A stretch of DNA of 64,000 bases from JAJVID01 sp963743425 (GTDB lineage: Bacteria; Acidobacteriota; Blastocatellia; RBC074): assembly GCA_963743425.1 (NCBI GenBank), contig CAVUPU010000009.1, positions 1 to 64,000 of the forward strand, written 5' to 3'. Below the pieces are notes generated by a model, which worked only from the letters and a program-made list of their open reading frames with translations, was not told where the DNA came from and did not search any database. A program made the position numbers and the translations under genes. The stretch's first letter is position 1. Every line of letters starts with the position of its first letter. Below, piece after piece: positions 28,925-37,422 of this stretch.

Positions 28925-31540
28925 ATGAGCAAGCTCTTCAGGAGTATCATCGCCGTCTTGTCGTTCGTCCAGGCGATCTCGCCGCGCCCCGGCGCCGATC
29001 TGTCAGCGCAGGAGGTCCGGGCGGCCCCGCGTCGCGCGATCGTGGGGTCTTACGACAGCGGGCGCCTCAACGGCGTTGTGTTCATCGCCAACGAGCGGAA
29101 CATTTTCGGCCTGCGATTCTTGACCTATCGCGCGGGAGACGCGGTCGAAGAAGCGCCTCAGTCGTATGAATTGGGCGATTGCGCTCCCGACGGCTCTTTC
29201 GCCCGACTGAGCTGGCGGTCGAGATTCGACGACAAAAATTCGCTGACGCTGCGATGGAGCCGCGTCGGCGATAACGCGATCGTCGGTCAGTTATCGGCGC
29301 CGTCCGACATACGCGTGGCGATCGAGGCATACCGCCCCTGGAGCGATCTGAGAGCCGATCTCGGCTGGACCGCTTTCTCCGCGCAGGACGATCATCGCAC
29401 GATCTTCGGCGAAGAGGTCAATAGCCAGAAGGCCAGGCCCCCGCTGCGAAACTTTCTCTTGCAGACGGATCGGGTCGGCTCCGGCGCGGCCGAATACAGT
29501 GATCCGCAAACGATGCGCGCAATACTTCTCAGAGAGGGCTACGCAAAGCAACCGGAGTCGGGGCCTGCGCGCCGCGACGTCAATCGCTTCTCCGTTTTGA
29601 GTTTCGATTCCGTCCGTGGGGCGCCGAATGTCCCCGCCGGCGCCTCGACTTACTCTATCGGCTTTGTGGCGATGATCGGCGATGATTTCGGCGCGATGCA
29701 GGCCGAATCGAATAATCTCTTGCAGAGATTGGCCGCTGGAATCCTTGATCAGGAAGAGAAGAGATACGAAGACTCCCGCCCGGCGAGCGGCGGCGCTCTC
29801 GGCTCGAGCTTCACGGTTCTCAGCCGCGCGTTGAACTGGAGCCGCCTTTATCTGCCCGAAAAACAGCTCAACTACATCGCCCTCAGCCGTCGCGATGATC
29901 GCGACCCGCGCAACGCGCCGCTCAGTTGGGATACTTTCTTCAATGCGGTCGTCTCATCGCTGGTCAATGACGCGAGCGCGGCGGCGACTATACGATTGCT
30001 GCTCGAAGGGCTGGCCCCTGACGGGCGCGTCCCGTTGCGACGTTACCTGCGAAATCCGCAGCGTGACGAAACGATGGCGACCGCCGGCAGATCAATGCCT
30101 CCGATCGGAGCGTTGTGCGTCTGGAAGGTTTATATCATAACGCGCGACCTGGAATTTCTCGCCTGGGCTTATCCGCGATTGCGCCAATGGAACGATTGGC
30201 GCCTCGCCAATCGCGGAGACGGGCAGGCCTGGCGCGATGGCGACGGCGACGGGTTGCTCGAATGGGGATTCGACGCGGAGTTGGAGTTGGGGCAGTTGGG
30301 CGCGCGCGCGATGTCGAATGCGACGAAACAGCGGATGGCCTTCTCCGAATCGGGACTCGAAGACAGGCCGCAATGGCTCAACAGCGTGTCCGCGCCCGAC
30401 GCTCAACCGAGTCCTTCAGTTGAGCGGCCTTCAGTTGGGCGGCCCTCAGTTGGGCGGCCCTCTGTTGGGCGGCCCTCTGTTGGGCGGCCCTCTGTTGGGC
30501 GGGAGGATGAGGCCAGGTACAACGACAAGACTCATACGCTCGAATATTCGACGGTTGGCCTGAACGCGCTCTACGCGCTCGACACCGAAATTCTGATGAT
30601 AATGGCCAATGAGCTGGGGCTGCAGGCCGAGGCTGACAAGTGGCGAGCCCGCTACGATCAGATCAGGAAGAACGTCAACGAGAAGCTGTGGAGCGAAGAA
30701 GACGGGCTATATCTCAACCGCCACTGGGACGGACGTTTTTCGCGCAGGTTGTCGCCGGAAAATTTCTATCCGCTCGCCGCCGGGCTGGCCGATAAAGAGA
30801 GAGCGAAACGAATGATGGCGACATTATTCGATCCGAAAAAGTTCTGGGGCGAATATCCGTTGCCTGCGATCTCGCGTGACGACCCGGCTTTCGCCGCCGG
30901 CGCGCCCGGGCGAGGGGCGATCTGGGCGCCGATGAATTATCTGATCTACCTCGGGCTGAATCGCTACGGGTATCACGCTGAAGCCGCTGAATTGGCGCGC
31001 AAAAGTCTCGCAATCGCCCGATCCGCGTCGGAAAAGAGCGCCAGATATGACGATCAATTTTCAAGCGTTGACGGGAGACCTGTAGGCGAAAGATCGGGCG
31101 CCGAGGGCGACTGGCAAAGAACATACTTCTTCGGTCTCATGACCTGGCCCGCAGTCGAAGAAACGTTCAACGCCGACCCCTGGGCGGGTCTCTCCTTCGG
31201 CAGCGTCGCCGCTACCGAAGAGTCACGGCTCGAACGCCTCGATGTCTCCGGAGCGAAGCTCGACGTGACCACAGGGCCGAAGCGAACCGTCATCCGCCGC
31301 AACGGCGCAATCGAAGTCGAATGCGAAACGCCCGTCAGGCTGCGAGCCTACCACAGTTCCGACCGCGCGATCGGTTTCGTGATCGAGGCGAAAGAGCGCG
31401 CTCACATCACGATCCCGCCTTCAAAAGGAAGGAAGATCACCGTCTCCGTAAATGACAAAGTGCTCGGCAGCGCCGCGCCCGGCGCGGCGGCGACCTTCAA
31501 AGTCTCGGAGGGAATCCACAAGGTGTTGATCGTTAAGTGA
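28925..31540 (+). CDS. exported GH63-like (alpha/alpha)6 glycosidase with in-frame minisatellite
   Basis: An 871-aa glycoside hydrolase resembling GH63/MGH1-like enzymes (mannosylglycerate, trehalose or alpha-glucoside type). A hydrophobic signal segment covers residues 5-25. A beta-rich N-terminal domain reaches about 260; the toroid follows, with LSWDTFFNAVV, DGDGDGLLEWGFDAELE and GAIWAPMNYLIYLGL as typical active-site and glycine-rich stretches. At nt 30418-30506 the protein holds about five tandem PSVGR units encoded by a 15-bp DNA repeat, an insertion-like feature inside a loop. The stop codon is immediately followed by a GGGGAAT array. Exact substrate cannot be told. Confidence 0.82.
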   Translation: MSKLFRSIIAVLSFVQAISPRPGADLSAQEVRAAPRRAIVGSYDSGRLNGVVFIANERNIFGLRFLTYRAGDAVEEAPQSYELGDCAPDGSFARLSWRSRFDDKNSLTLRWSRVGDNAIVGQLSAPSDIRVAIEAYRPWSDLRADLGWTAFSAQDDHRTIFGEEVNSQKARPPLRNFLLQTDRVGSGAAEYSDPQTMRAILLREGYAKQPESGPARRDVNRFSVLSFDSVRGAPNVPAGASTYSIGFVAMIGDDFGAMQAESNNLLQRLAAGILDQEEKRYEDSRPASGGALGSSFTVLSRALNWSRLYLPEKQLNYIALSRRDDRDPRNAPLSWDTFFNAVVSSLVNDASAAATIRLLLEGLAPDGRVPLRRYLRNPQRDETMATAGRSMPPIGALCVWKVYIITRDLEFLAWAYPRLRQWNDWRLANRGDGQAWRDGDGDGLLEWGFDAELELGQLGARAMSNATKQRMAFSESGLEDRPQWLNSVSAPDAQPSPSVERPSVGRPSVGRPSVGRPSVGRPSVGREDEARYNDKTHTLEYSTVGLNALYALDTEILMIMANELGLQAEADKWRARYDQIRKNVNEKLWSEEDGLYLNRHWDGRFSRRLSPENFYPLAAGLADKERAKRMMATLFDPKKFWGEYPLPAISRDDPAFAAGAPGRGAIWAPMNYLIYLGLNRYGYHAEAAELARKSLAIARSASEKSARYDDQFSSVDGRPVGERSGAEGDWQRTYFFGLMTWPAVEETFNADPWAGLSFGSVAATEESRLERLDVSGAKLDVTTGPKRTVIRRNGAIEVECETPVRLRAYHSSDRAIGFVIEAKERAHITIPPSKGRKITVSVNDKVLGSAAPGAAATFKVSEGIHKVLIVK
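30418..30506 (+). repeat. 15-bp coding minisatellite (PSVGR)n
   Basis: Units such as CCCTCTGTTGGGCGG are repeated about five times, with slight variants at the 5' end. Being a multiple of three it keeps the reading frame. Copy number could vary between strains. Confidence 0.88.
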
Positions 31541-31764
31541 GGGGAATGGGGAATGGGGAATGGGGAATGGGGAATGGGGAATGGGGAATGGGGAATGGGG
31601 AATGGGGAATGGGGAATGGGGAATGGGGAATGGGGAATGGGGAATGGGGAATGGGGAATGGGGAATGGGGAATGGGGAATGGGGAATGGGGAAAAGATAC
31701 TACTCCTGATTCCCTACTCCCCACTCCCCACTCCCCACTCCCCACTCCCATTCCCCGCTCCCCA
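31541..31764. repeat. (GGGGAAT)n / (ACTCCCC)n inverted tandem array
   Basis: About 21 uninterrupted GGGGAAT heptamers (31541-31692), a short spacer, then about seven C-rich heptamers (31712-31764). It fills the gap between the convergent stop codons of the glycosidase (31538-31540) and the nucleotide-sugar dehydrogenase (31765-31767). The G-strand should form G-quadruplexes. The unit resembles the heptanucleotide STRR repeats of heterocystous cyanobacteria. Confidence 0.9.
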
Positions 31765-34584
31765 CTACAGCCGGATGATCTTCTCCTCGAAATCGCTCAG
31801 CCCGCGCGTTGCGTTGCGGGTGTCGACCACCAGCCTGGCGTGTTCGGCCAGCCAGGCGTAATCAATCTTGCGGTGATCGGTGACGATCACCACGCAATCG
31901 GCTTCGCTGACCGTGGCGCCGCTCAGCTCGATTCCGCGCATTTGATGGCCATTGCCTTCGAGGTGGATCTCTTCGACGTAAGGATCGTGGAATTGCACGT
32001 CGGCGCCGAGGGATTGCAACTTCTCGATGATTCCGAGCGCAGGACTTTCGCGCATGTCGTCGATGTCGCGCTTGTAAGCCACACCCATAATCAGAACCTT
32101 CGACCCGTTGACTGGCTTGCGGTGATTGTTCAGTCCGCGCGTCACCAGGTCGACGACGTGATCGGGCATGCGCGAATTGACCTCCTCGGCCAGCGAGATG
32201 AAACGCGCCTCGAATCCGTGCATCCGCGCCTTCCACGACAGGTAGTGCGGGTCCAACGGGATGCAGTTGTGAACGAAAATGCCGTATGAAGTTGCGAAAG
32301 TGTGGGTGTCTTCGACTTCGACGGAGTAAACGTCCACTGGCTGCGCAACCAGCCTGATTTCAACTGATTTGACCGCTACAGTGGTCAATCCACCCACGGT
32401 GCGGAAAGTCCGACCGACATTGATGCGGCGGTTTTCGGTGAAATATTCCGTCAGACGGCTGCCCTTTGCCCCCATCCAGTCCTGCATTTGTGACAGTTGT
32501 TTGTGACCCTTCAGTTGCAGGTAAGGTCTGGCGCGCTTGAAGGTTGGAGTAAAGCCGAGGTTCTGCAGCAGGTAGACGGTCTGCTGAAACAATTGAGGGC
32601 TACTGCTGAAAAAGCCGATCCCGGCCGAGGCATTGCGATGGGTATATTCGTTGCCGTTCTTCCGGTAAAGCTGCGTCCCCGTCCGCACATAAACATCGCC
32701 GTCGCCGCGAAGCAGACCTTTGAGCAGTTCACGATGATGTGTAGCAGAGGCGCTCAACAGCACATCAGGCACACGCATGTTCACCGAACCTTCGCCACAA
32801 GTCAGGGCTTCACGCAGGAGCCAGCCGAATAGTGCGGAAGCCACACGAATATGAGTGACCTGGTCAATGCGGGAATGAATGATTGAGCATTGCACTCCCA
32901 GTTCACGCACCAGAATTTCACGAACGTCATCAATAAATTCCGTTTCAGCCAAATTGAAACTGAAGCGGACACGATCATTGTCACGCTCACGGCTGATGCA
33001 ACCTTCCGCCAGATAGTAACCAACCAGCCGCGCCAGTTCCGGCGTCACGGACAGGACTGCCGGGAATGAGGTCGTACTCGGCCCTCGGCCCGTGTAAAGC
33101 CGGAGTGATTCGTGCGACAGGCTGATGTCTCCGGCTTTCTCCAGCCGCAGGAAATCACTCAGCGGCAGGTAGTCCTGGCGAATAAACTCCTGGATAACTT
33201 CAGCACACAGATCTCGTTTCAAAGTCTCCCGATGGTCGCGCCACGATCCTCCATTGATCCTTACACGGATTCTCGCCGTCAATCTTTCCGGCAGAAGCGG
33301 AATGAGATCAAGTTTTGGATCGGCTCCGACTTCTGCCGCCCCCAAGAGAGGCGCAGGCGGAACAAAAACGGGCAGGCGAGCGCCAGCCGTCACATCCTTT
33401 GCAAAAACCTGATGTATCCCGCCCAGCTCATCACTGACTAGCATCGGATGTTCATCCGTAACAGTCAGCCGCCGATTGTCGCTGGTCGTGATCGTAACGA
33501 GATCACCTTCATATTTCCGGCGGAACAAATAACTGACAGGCTTCCACCTCGGTTGTTTTGTTTCAGGATCGAGTGAGAGGGCTTCGAGGGCAGGTTTGAA
33601 AATAACTTTTCCGCCGCTCTCCATCTCGAATTTACGTACCTGATCATTGACATGTTGTTCATCAAAGACCGCAGATAATTGTTCAATGCGCTCGCGGCTG
33701 CCACCGACATCACGAACCACAAATGTCTCATCACCAAGCAGACAGTGTCCGCCGATCCCAGGCCCCGGATAGAAAGGCATGAAGCCGAACGGCTTGGTCG
33801 CCGCCGCCGCGATCACTTCCCAGGTGTCAATGCCGAGCGTGTCGCAGAGGCGCGCCAGCTCGTTCACCAGACCGATGTTGACCGCGCGGAATGTGTTTTC
33901 GAGCAGCTTGCATGCTTCGGCGACGCGCGCGGAACTCACCGGATGCACCTTGTCGACGATTGCGCGGTAAACGGCCGAGGCGACCTCGGCGCTGGTTTCG
34001 GTCACGCCGCCTACGACTTTGGTGATGTTTTTCGTGTTGAATTTCTCGTTGCCGGGATCAACGCGTTCGGGCGAGAAGGCCAGGAAGTAATCTTCGTCAA
34101 GCTTCAACCCGGTCGCGTCGAACATAGGCTTCAACACTTCATCGGTCGTGCCCGGATAGGTTGTCGATTCGAGAATGATCAACTGGCCGGGCCGCAAGCA
34201 GGCCTGAATCTTCTCCGAAGCGGTGAGGATGTATGAGACATCAGGGTCTTTGGTCTTCCTGAGCGGCGTAGGCACGCAAATGATGATCACGTCCTGGTCT
34301 TTGAGCCGCGCGAAGTCAGTCGTCGCGCCGAGTCGGTTCGCTTCGACGATTTCAGCGACCTGCTCGGTCGCGACATCGGGGATGTATGATTCGCCGCGGT
34401 TGATCGCGTCCGCCTTCTTCGCGTCAACCTCAAAGCCCGTGGATTTGAACCCCCCGCGCGCGAATTCGACGACGAGCGGAAGCCCTACGTAACCTAATCC
34501 GACTACTCCAACGCGCGCCTCACGCGCGGAAATCTTGTCCAACAGTTTTTTCTTGTTCCCTGACACAGGATATTTCCCTTTCAA
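31765..34584 (-). CDS. nucleotide-sugar dehydrogenase (UDP-GlcNAc/UDP-Glc type) interrupted by an intein
   Basis: A 939-aa precursor; spliced exteins give 446 aa. The enzyme oxidises the C6 hydroxyl of a UDP-sugar to a carboxylate with two NAD, for capsule or O-antigen synthesis. N-extein 1-280: GVVGLGYVGLPL Rossmann motif, CVPTPL, SPERVDPGN, and the GPGIGGH that precedes the catalytic cysteine. C-extein 774-939 starts CIPLDPHYL, whose Cys is the nucleophile, and continues with GVAYKRDIDDMRESPAL. The intein (281-773) sits exactly at that residue, so the enzyme should be inactive until splicing. No obvious ribosome-binding site problem: AAAGGGAAAT precedes the ATG. Other sugar genes are not in the window. 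Confidence 0.95.
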   Translation of the reverse strand: MKGKYPVSGNKKKLLDKISAREARVGVVGLGYVGLPLVVEFARGGFKSTGFEVDAKKADAINRGESYIPDVATEQVAEIVEANRLGATTDFARLKDQDVIIICVPTPLRKTKDPDVSYILTASEKIQACLRPGQLIILESTTYPGTTDEVLKPMFDATGLKLDEDYFLAFSPERVDPGNEKFNTKNITKVVGGVTETSAEVASAVYRAIVDKVHPVSSARVAEACKLLENTFRAVNIGLVNELARLCDTLGIDTWEVIAAAATKPFGFMPFYPGPGIGGHCLLGDETFVVRDVGGSRERIEQLSAVFDEQHVNDQVRKFEMESGGKVIFKPALEALSLDPETKQPRWKPVSYLFRRKYEGDLVTITTSDNRRLTVTDEHPMLVSDELGGIHQVFAKDVTAGARLPVFVPPAPLLGAAEVGADPKLDLIPLLPERLTARIRVRINGGSWRDHRETLKRDLCAEVIQEFIRQDYLPLSDFLRLEKAGDISLSHESLRLYTGRGPSTTSFPAVLSVTPELARLVGYYLAEGCISRERDNDRVRFSFNLAETEFIDDVREILVRELGVQCSIIHSRIDQVTHIRVASALFGWLLREALTCGEGSVNMRVPDVLLSASATHHRELLKGLLRGDGDVYVRTGTQLYRKNGNEYTHRNASAGIGFFSSSPQLFQQTVYLLQNLGFTPTFKRARPYLQLKGHKQLSQMQDWMGAKGSRLTEYFTENRRINVGRTFRTVGGLTTVAVKSVEIRLVAQPVDVYSVEVEDTHTFATSYGIFVHNCIPLDPHYLSWKARMHGFEARFISLAEEVNSRMPDHVVDLVTRGLNNHRKPVNGSKVLIMGVAYKRDIDDMRESPALGIIEKLQSLGADVQFHDPYVEEIHLEGNGHQMRGIELSGATVSEADCVVIVTDHRKIDYAWLAEHARLVVDTRNATRGLSDFEEKIIRL
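32266..33744 (-). mobile_element. full-length intein with LAGLIDADG homing endonuclease
   Basis: A 493-residue intein. Block A: Cys1 in CLLGDETFVV. Block B: TVTDEHP with the conserved His at intein residue 99. Endonuclease: first LAGLIDADG helix RLVGYYLAEGCI (239-250) and second LLKGLLRGDGD (340-350), each with an acidic residue. Blocks F/G: VYSVEVEDTHTFATSYGIFVHN, ending His-Asn before Cys+1. All class 1 splicing residues are present, and both endonuclease motifs look intact. The coding frame is unbroken. Confidence 0.95.
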
Positions 34585-34706
34585 TATGAGATTTCGGGAT
34601 CAAAAATTCGGGAAGTGAGGAGAGATTCACCCACCAGTTTTACACCTTCGCAGGCCGAGGCTCAAGGGCTTTTTGATTTCCCGCGCAACTGTTGAGGCTG
34701 CGGTAC

Positions 34707-34785
34707 AGTACGGGGAGCGTAAGCGACCTGGGTCCCGACAATGCGCTTTTTCCGGGAGACTCAGGTCGCTTACGCTCCCCGTACT
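34707..34785. repeat. 24-bp perfect inverted repeat
   Basis: Arms 34707-34730 and 34762-34785 are exact complements (AGTACGGGGAGCG...). GAGGCT / AGCCTC pairs extend it outward. The motif TACGCTCCCCGTAC recurs in the hairpin behind dapD at 48983. It lies in the non-coding gap upstream of the intein-containing gene and the divergent riboswitch. Confidence 0.85.
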
Positions 34786-34865
34786 ATTCAATTGACTGAG
34801 CCTCCGCGCGCGTGCTAGCTTTCGCCTTCGTTTCCACGACGATCTTTCAAAGTTCTTTGTCAACG

Positions 34866-35085
34866 CTTTCAGGTGCTCGCCGCTCCTGTTTGTAGTTCCG
34901 CCTGAAGGCGGAACTACAAACAGGAGCGGCGAGAGAATAGGGAAGCGGGTGTGAATCCCGCGTGGTCACCGCCACTGTGAGACCCTTAAAACGTCGCTTT
35001 ATACGCCATTGCGCCGAAACGTGTGAGAAGGCCGCGTCGCAGCCAATCACTAATGAGGGGCTGAGCCAGGAGACCTGCCTGAAGG
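34866..35085 (+). promoter_or_regulatory. cobalamin (adenosylcobalamin) riboswitch
   Basis: AATAGGGAAGCGGGTGTGAA and GCCACTGTGAG match the conserved core, and the B12 box AGCCAGGAGACCTGCC lies at 35064-35079. P1 can form between TTCAGG (34868-34873) and CCTGAA (35078-35083). The P2 arm is replaced or extended by a perfect 27-bp stem (34876-34902 with 34907-34933) capped by TGAA. It controls the B12 uptake genes downstream; with cobalamin bound, the terminator at 35151 should form. Confidence 0.93.
34876..34933. repeat. perfect 27-bp hairpin inside the riboswitch
   Basis: Arms CTCGCCGCTCCTGTTTG... (34876-34902) and its exact complement (34907-34933) with a 4-nt loop. Such a long perfect stem is not needed for B12 riboswitch folding and looks like one of the local inverted repeats grown onto P2. 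Confidence 0.88.
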
Positions 35086-35150
35086 CCATTTCGACGACTC
35101 TTCGGATGAAAGAGCGCGGCGAGGGCTATTTCCCGCTATGTCACGATTAG

Positions 35151-35198
35151 AAAGCCTCAGACGCGTTCGATCCGTCGCGTCTGAGGCTTTCGTTTTTT
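35151..35198 (+). terminator. intrinsic terminator, riboswitch expression platform
   Basis: A perfect 15-bp stem, AAAGCCTCAGACGCG (35151-35165) with 35176-35190, a 10-nt loop, then CGTTTTTT. The T-run ends directly at the ATG of the next gene (35199), so termination and start are adjacent and no separate ribosome-binding site remains. Confidence 0.92.
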
Positions 35199-36137
35199 AT
35201 GCGTCGCTCTAATCCAACGGCAAAATTCAATGCGTTTCTGTTCGCTCTGGCCGCGCTCCTACTCTCCGCGGGCTGCAGGACGACCAGCGCGCCCGCGCAA
35301 AAAGACGGCGTGGCGGGCGATCGCCGCAGTTTCACCGATGGCCTGGGCCGCGCGGTTTCGATCACTACCGACCCACAACGCGTCATCTCGCTCGCCCCGA
35401 ACGTGACCGAAATTCTGTTCGCGCTCGGATTGGAAAGTCGCGTCGTCGGCGTGACGAGTTATTGCGATTTCCCCGAAGCGGCGAAAGCGAAGGAGAAGGT
35501 CGGCGACACGCTGCAGCCGAACCTGGAAAAGATCATCTCGCTCAAACCCGATCTGGTGGTTGTCTCCACTTCGAGCCAGTTGGAGAATCTGACGCGGCGG
35601 CTCGATCAACTGGCGATTCCGGTCTACGTCACGAACTCGCGAACTGTGCGCGAGGTGGCCGCTTCGATCCGCAGTCTGGGCGAAATCACCGGAACGCTTG
35701 AGCGCGCTCGGCGGATTGCCGTCGAGATGGAGAGCCGCATCAACGCGGTTGTACGACGCGTCAACGGCTTACCTCGACCGCGTGTCTTATACGTTCTGCA
35801 AACAGGCCCTCTGATCACGGCGGGCCGCAATACATTCATCAACGACCTGATCAACATCGCGGGCGGCAAATCCATCTCCGGCGACGAGACAGCCGAATAC
35901 CCGCAATTTTCCCGCGAGACCGTCGTCGCGCGCGCGCCGGATATAATCGTCGCTCCCTCGATCCACGGCGCCGAGTTGGTCAAGGAGTCCGACCTGCGGC
36001 GCGATTTCGCCACGACCCCCGCCATCCGTTCTAATCGGATAGTCTGGGTCACACCTGACCTGGTTGATCGGCCGGGGCCGCGAATCGTCGATGGGTTGGA
36101 GCAGTTGGCGAAAGGTTTACATCCACCAAGCGTATAG
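35199..36137 (+). CDS. btuF: cobalamin ABC transporter substrate-binding lipoprotein (BtuF-like)
   Basis: A 312-aa helical-backbone metal/cofactor receptor. The N-terminus is a lipoprotein signal with lipobox LLSAGC, so it is anchored by Cys26 or so. DGLGRAVSITTDPQRVISLAPNVTEILFALG is the first lobe motif of BtuF/FhuD-type receptors; SLKPDLVVVSTSSQ and the AGG region near the end fit the second. It delivers cobalamin to the permease downstream, as the riboswitch shows. The ATG at 35199 directly follows the terminator T-run; a Shine-Dalgarno is absent. The TAG stop lies inside the left arm of a 195-bp nested palindrome. Confidence 0.9.
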   Translation: MRRSNPTAKFNAFLFALAALLLSAGCRTTSAPAQKDGVAGDRRSFTDGLGRAVSITTDPQRVISLAPNVTEILFALGLESRVVGVTSYCDFPEAAKAKEKVGDTLQPNLEKIISLKPDLVVVSTSSQLENLTRRLDQLAIPVYVTNSRTVREVAASIRSLGEITGTLERARRIAVEMESRINAVVRRVNGLPRPRVLYVLQTGPLITAGRNTFINDLINIAGGKSISGDETAEYPQFSRETVVARAPDIIVAPSIHGAELVKESDLRRDFATTPAIRSNRIVWVTPDLVDRPGPRIVDGLEQLAKGLHPPSV

Positions 36138-36326
36138 AGTACCGACTTTAGTCCAATGAGGTTAAGTTAGGCATCGTGGGACAAGATGGCATCTTGTCCC
36201 ACTTAACAATTTTGCTATCTTAAAGTGGGACAAGATGCCATCTTGTCCCACTAACTTAACCTCATTGGACTTTAGTCGGCAGCGTTCGGCTGCCAAGCCC
36301 TGCCGACTAAAGTCGGTACTCTATAC
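36132..36326. repeat. nested palindromes between btuF and btuC
   Basis: Outer arms 36132-36153 and 36305-36326 are exact 22-bp complements. Inside them, GTCCAATGAGGTTAAGTTAG (from 36151) pairs with the segment ending near 36274. Inside that, two separate near-perfect palindromes of the type GTGGGACAAGATG/CATCTTGTCCCAC sit side by side. Three levels of nesting; the btuF stop is within the outer arm. Confidence 0.9.
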
Positions 36327-36354
36327 GCCGTCTTTTTGACGATTATACTTTGTG

Positions 36355-37422
36355 ATGAAGGCTGAAACTTTGATAGAGCGGGACTCGAACCAATCGCTCG
36401 GCGATCCTGTCAAAAGTTATTTGACCCGCCGCCGCGCGCTGGTCGTGATCTCCGTCCTGCTCCTCGCCCTGCTCGGTTTCGCGGTCGCGGCGCTCGGCAT
36501 GGGCAGCGAAAAGGTCGCGGCTGGAAGCCTCTTCCCGGCATTGATCTCGAAATTGATCGGAACCGCCTCGCCACTTTCGCGTGAGCATGATGTGATCATC
36601 TTCAGTTTGCGGCTGCCGCGAATCGCTCTGGCGATCGGCGTCGGCGCGGCGTTGGCGGTCGCGGGCGCCGCATTCCAGGCTCTGTTGAGGAACCCGCTGG
36701 CCGATCCTTATGTGCTCGGAGTCTCAGGCGGCGCGGCGCTCGGTTCGATCATCGCGATCATTTTCGCGTCGGAACTTTCATATAGCCGCCCGCTGTTCGG
36801 ATTCACGGGGGCGACGATCGCCACGTTGGTCGTCTATCGCTTGGGGAAACGCGAGGACGATCCGGCCCATCTGGTGTTGGCGGGCGTCGTGATATCGACG
36901 TTCCTCTCTTCCGTAATCGCATTGATGACGGCAATGACTGACAACGTCAAGTTGCGGAACATCACATTGTGGCTTCTGGGCGATCTATCGAGCGGGGCAG
37001 TCGAAGGGTTGGTCTTCGTCATCGCCGCCGCGGCGGCCGGCGCGACGGTTCTGGTCACGCAATCGCGGGCCTTGAACCTGATGATGATCGGCGAACGCGA
37101 CGCGTTCGCGATGGGAGTCGAAACGGCCCGCGTGCGATGGGTCGTTCATCTGACCGCGTCGTTGTTGACCGGCGCGGCTGTCTCCGCCGGAGGCGCAATC
37201 GGTTATGTCGGGCTTGTCACGCCGCATCTCATGCGGCTCGCCGCGGGCAGCGATAACCGCCTCGTGATCCCGGCTTCGGCGATCGGGGGAGCGTTGATGG
37301 TTCTGATCGCGGACACGATCGCGCGAACAGCTCTTTCCCCGCGTGAATTGCCGACCGGCGCAATCACCGCCTTGATCGGCGCGCCCGTATTTGTTTACCT
37401 GCTACTCAAAAGCAGGAAGTGA
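36355..37422 (+). CDS. btuC: cobalamin ABC transporter permease (BtuC/FecCD family)
   Basis: A 355-aa integral membrane protein with about ten helices. Family signatures: RLPRIALAIGVGAALAVAGA, QALLRNPLADPYVLGVSGGAALG, and GLVTPHLMRLAAGSDNR in the coupling helix. Two possible starts, GTG 36352 and ATG 36355, are adjacent; ATG is preferred. It forms the channel of the B12 importer with BtuD. The stop TGA (37420-37422) is followed at once by a perfect palindrome. Confidence 0.92.
   Translation: MKAETLIERDSNQSLGDPVKSYLTRRRALVVISVLLLALLGFAVAALGMGSEKVAAGSLFPALISKLIGTASPLSREHDVIIFSLRLPRIALAIGVGAALAVAGAAFQALLRNPLADPYVLGVSGGAALGSIIAIIFASELSYSRPLFGFTGATIATLVVYRLGKREDDPAHLVLAGVVISTFLSSVIALMTAMTDNVKLRNITLWLLGDLSSGAVEGLVFVIAAAAAGATVLVTQSRALNLMMIGERDAFAMGVETARVRWVVHLTASLLTGAAVSAGGAIGYVGLVTPHLMRLAAGSDNRLVIPASAIGGALMVLIADTIARTALSPRELPTGAITALIGAPVFVYLLLKSRK

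Noticed and set aside
31541..31764. CRISPR array
   Set aside because: Repeats are contiguous heptamers without spacers, and no cas genes are present.
31537..32289. 250-aa frame starting in the GGGGAAT array
   Set aside because: It encodes only a GMGNGEW repeat and then antisense sequence of the sugar dehydrogenase.
34706..34790. Intrinsic terminator for the upstream gene
   Set aside because: The stem is perfect, but no T-tract follows on either strand, so it is listed as a repeat.
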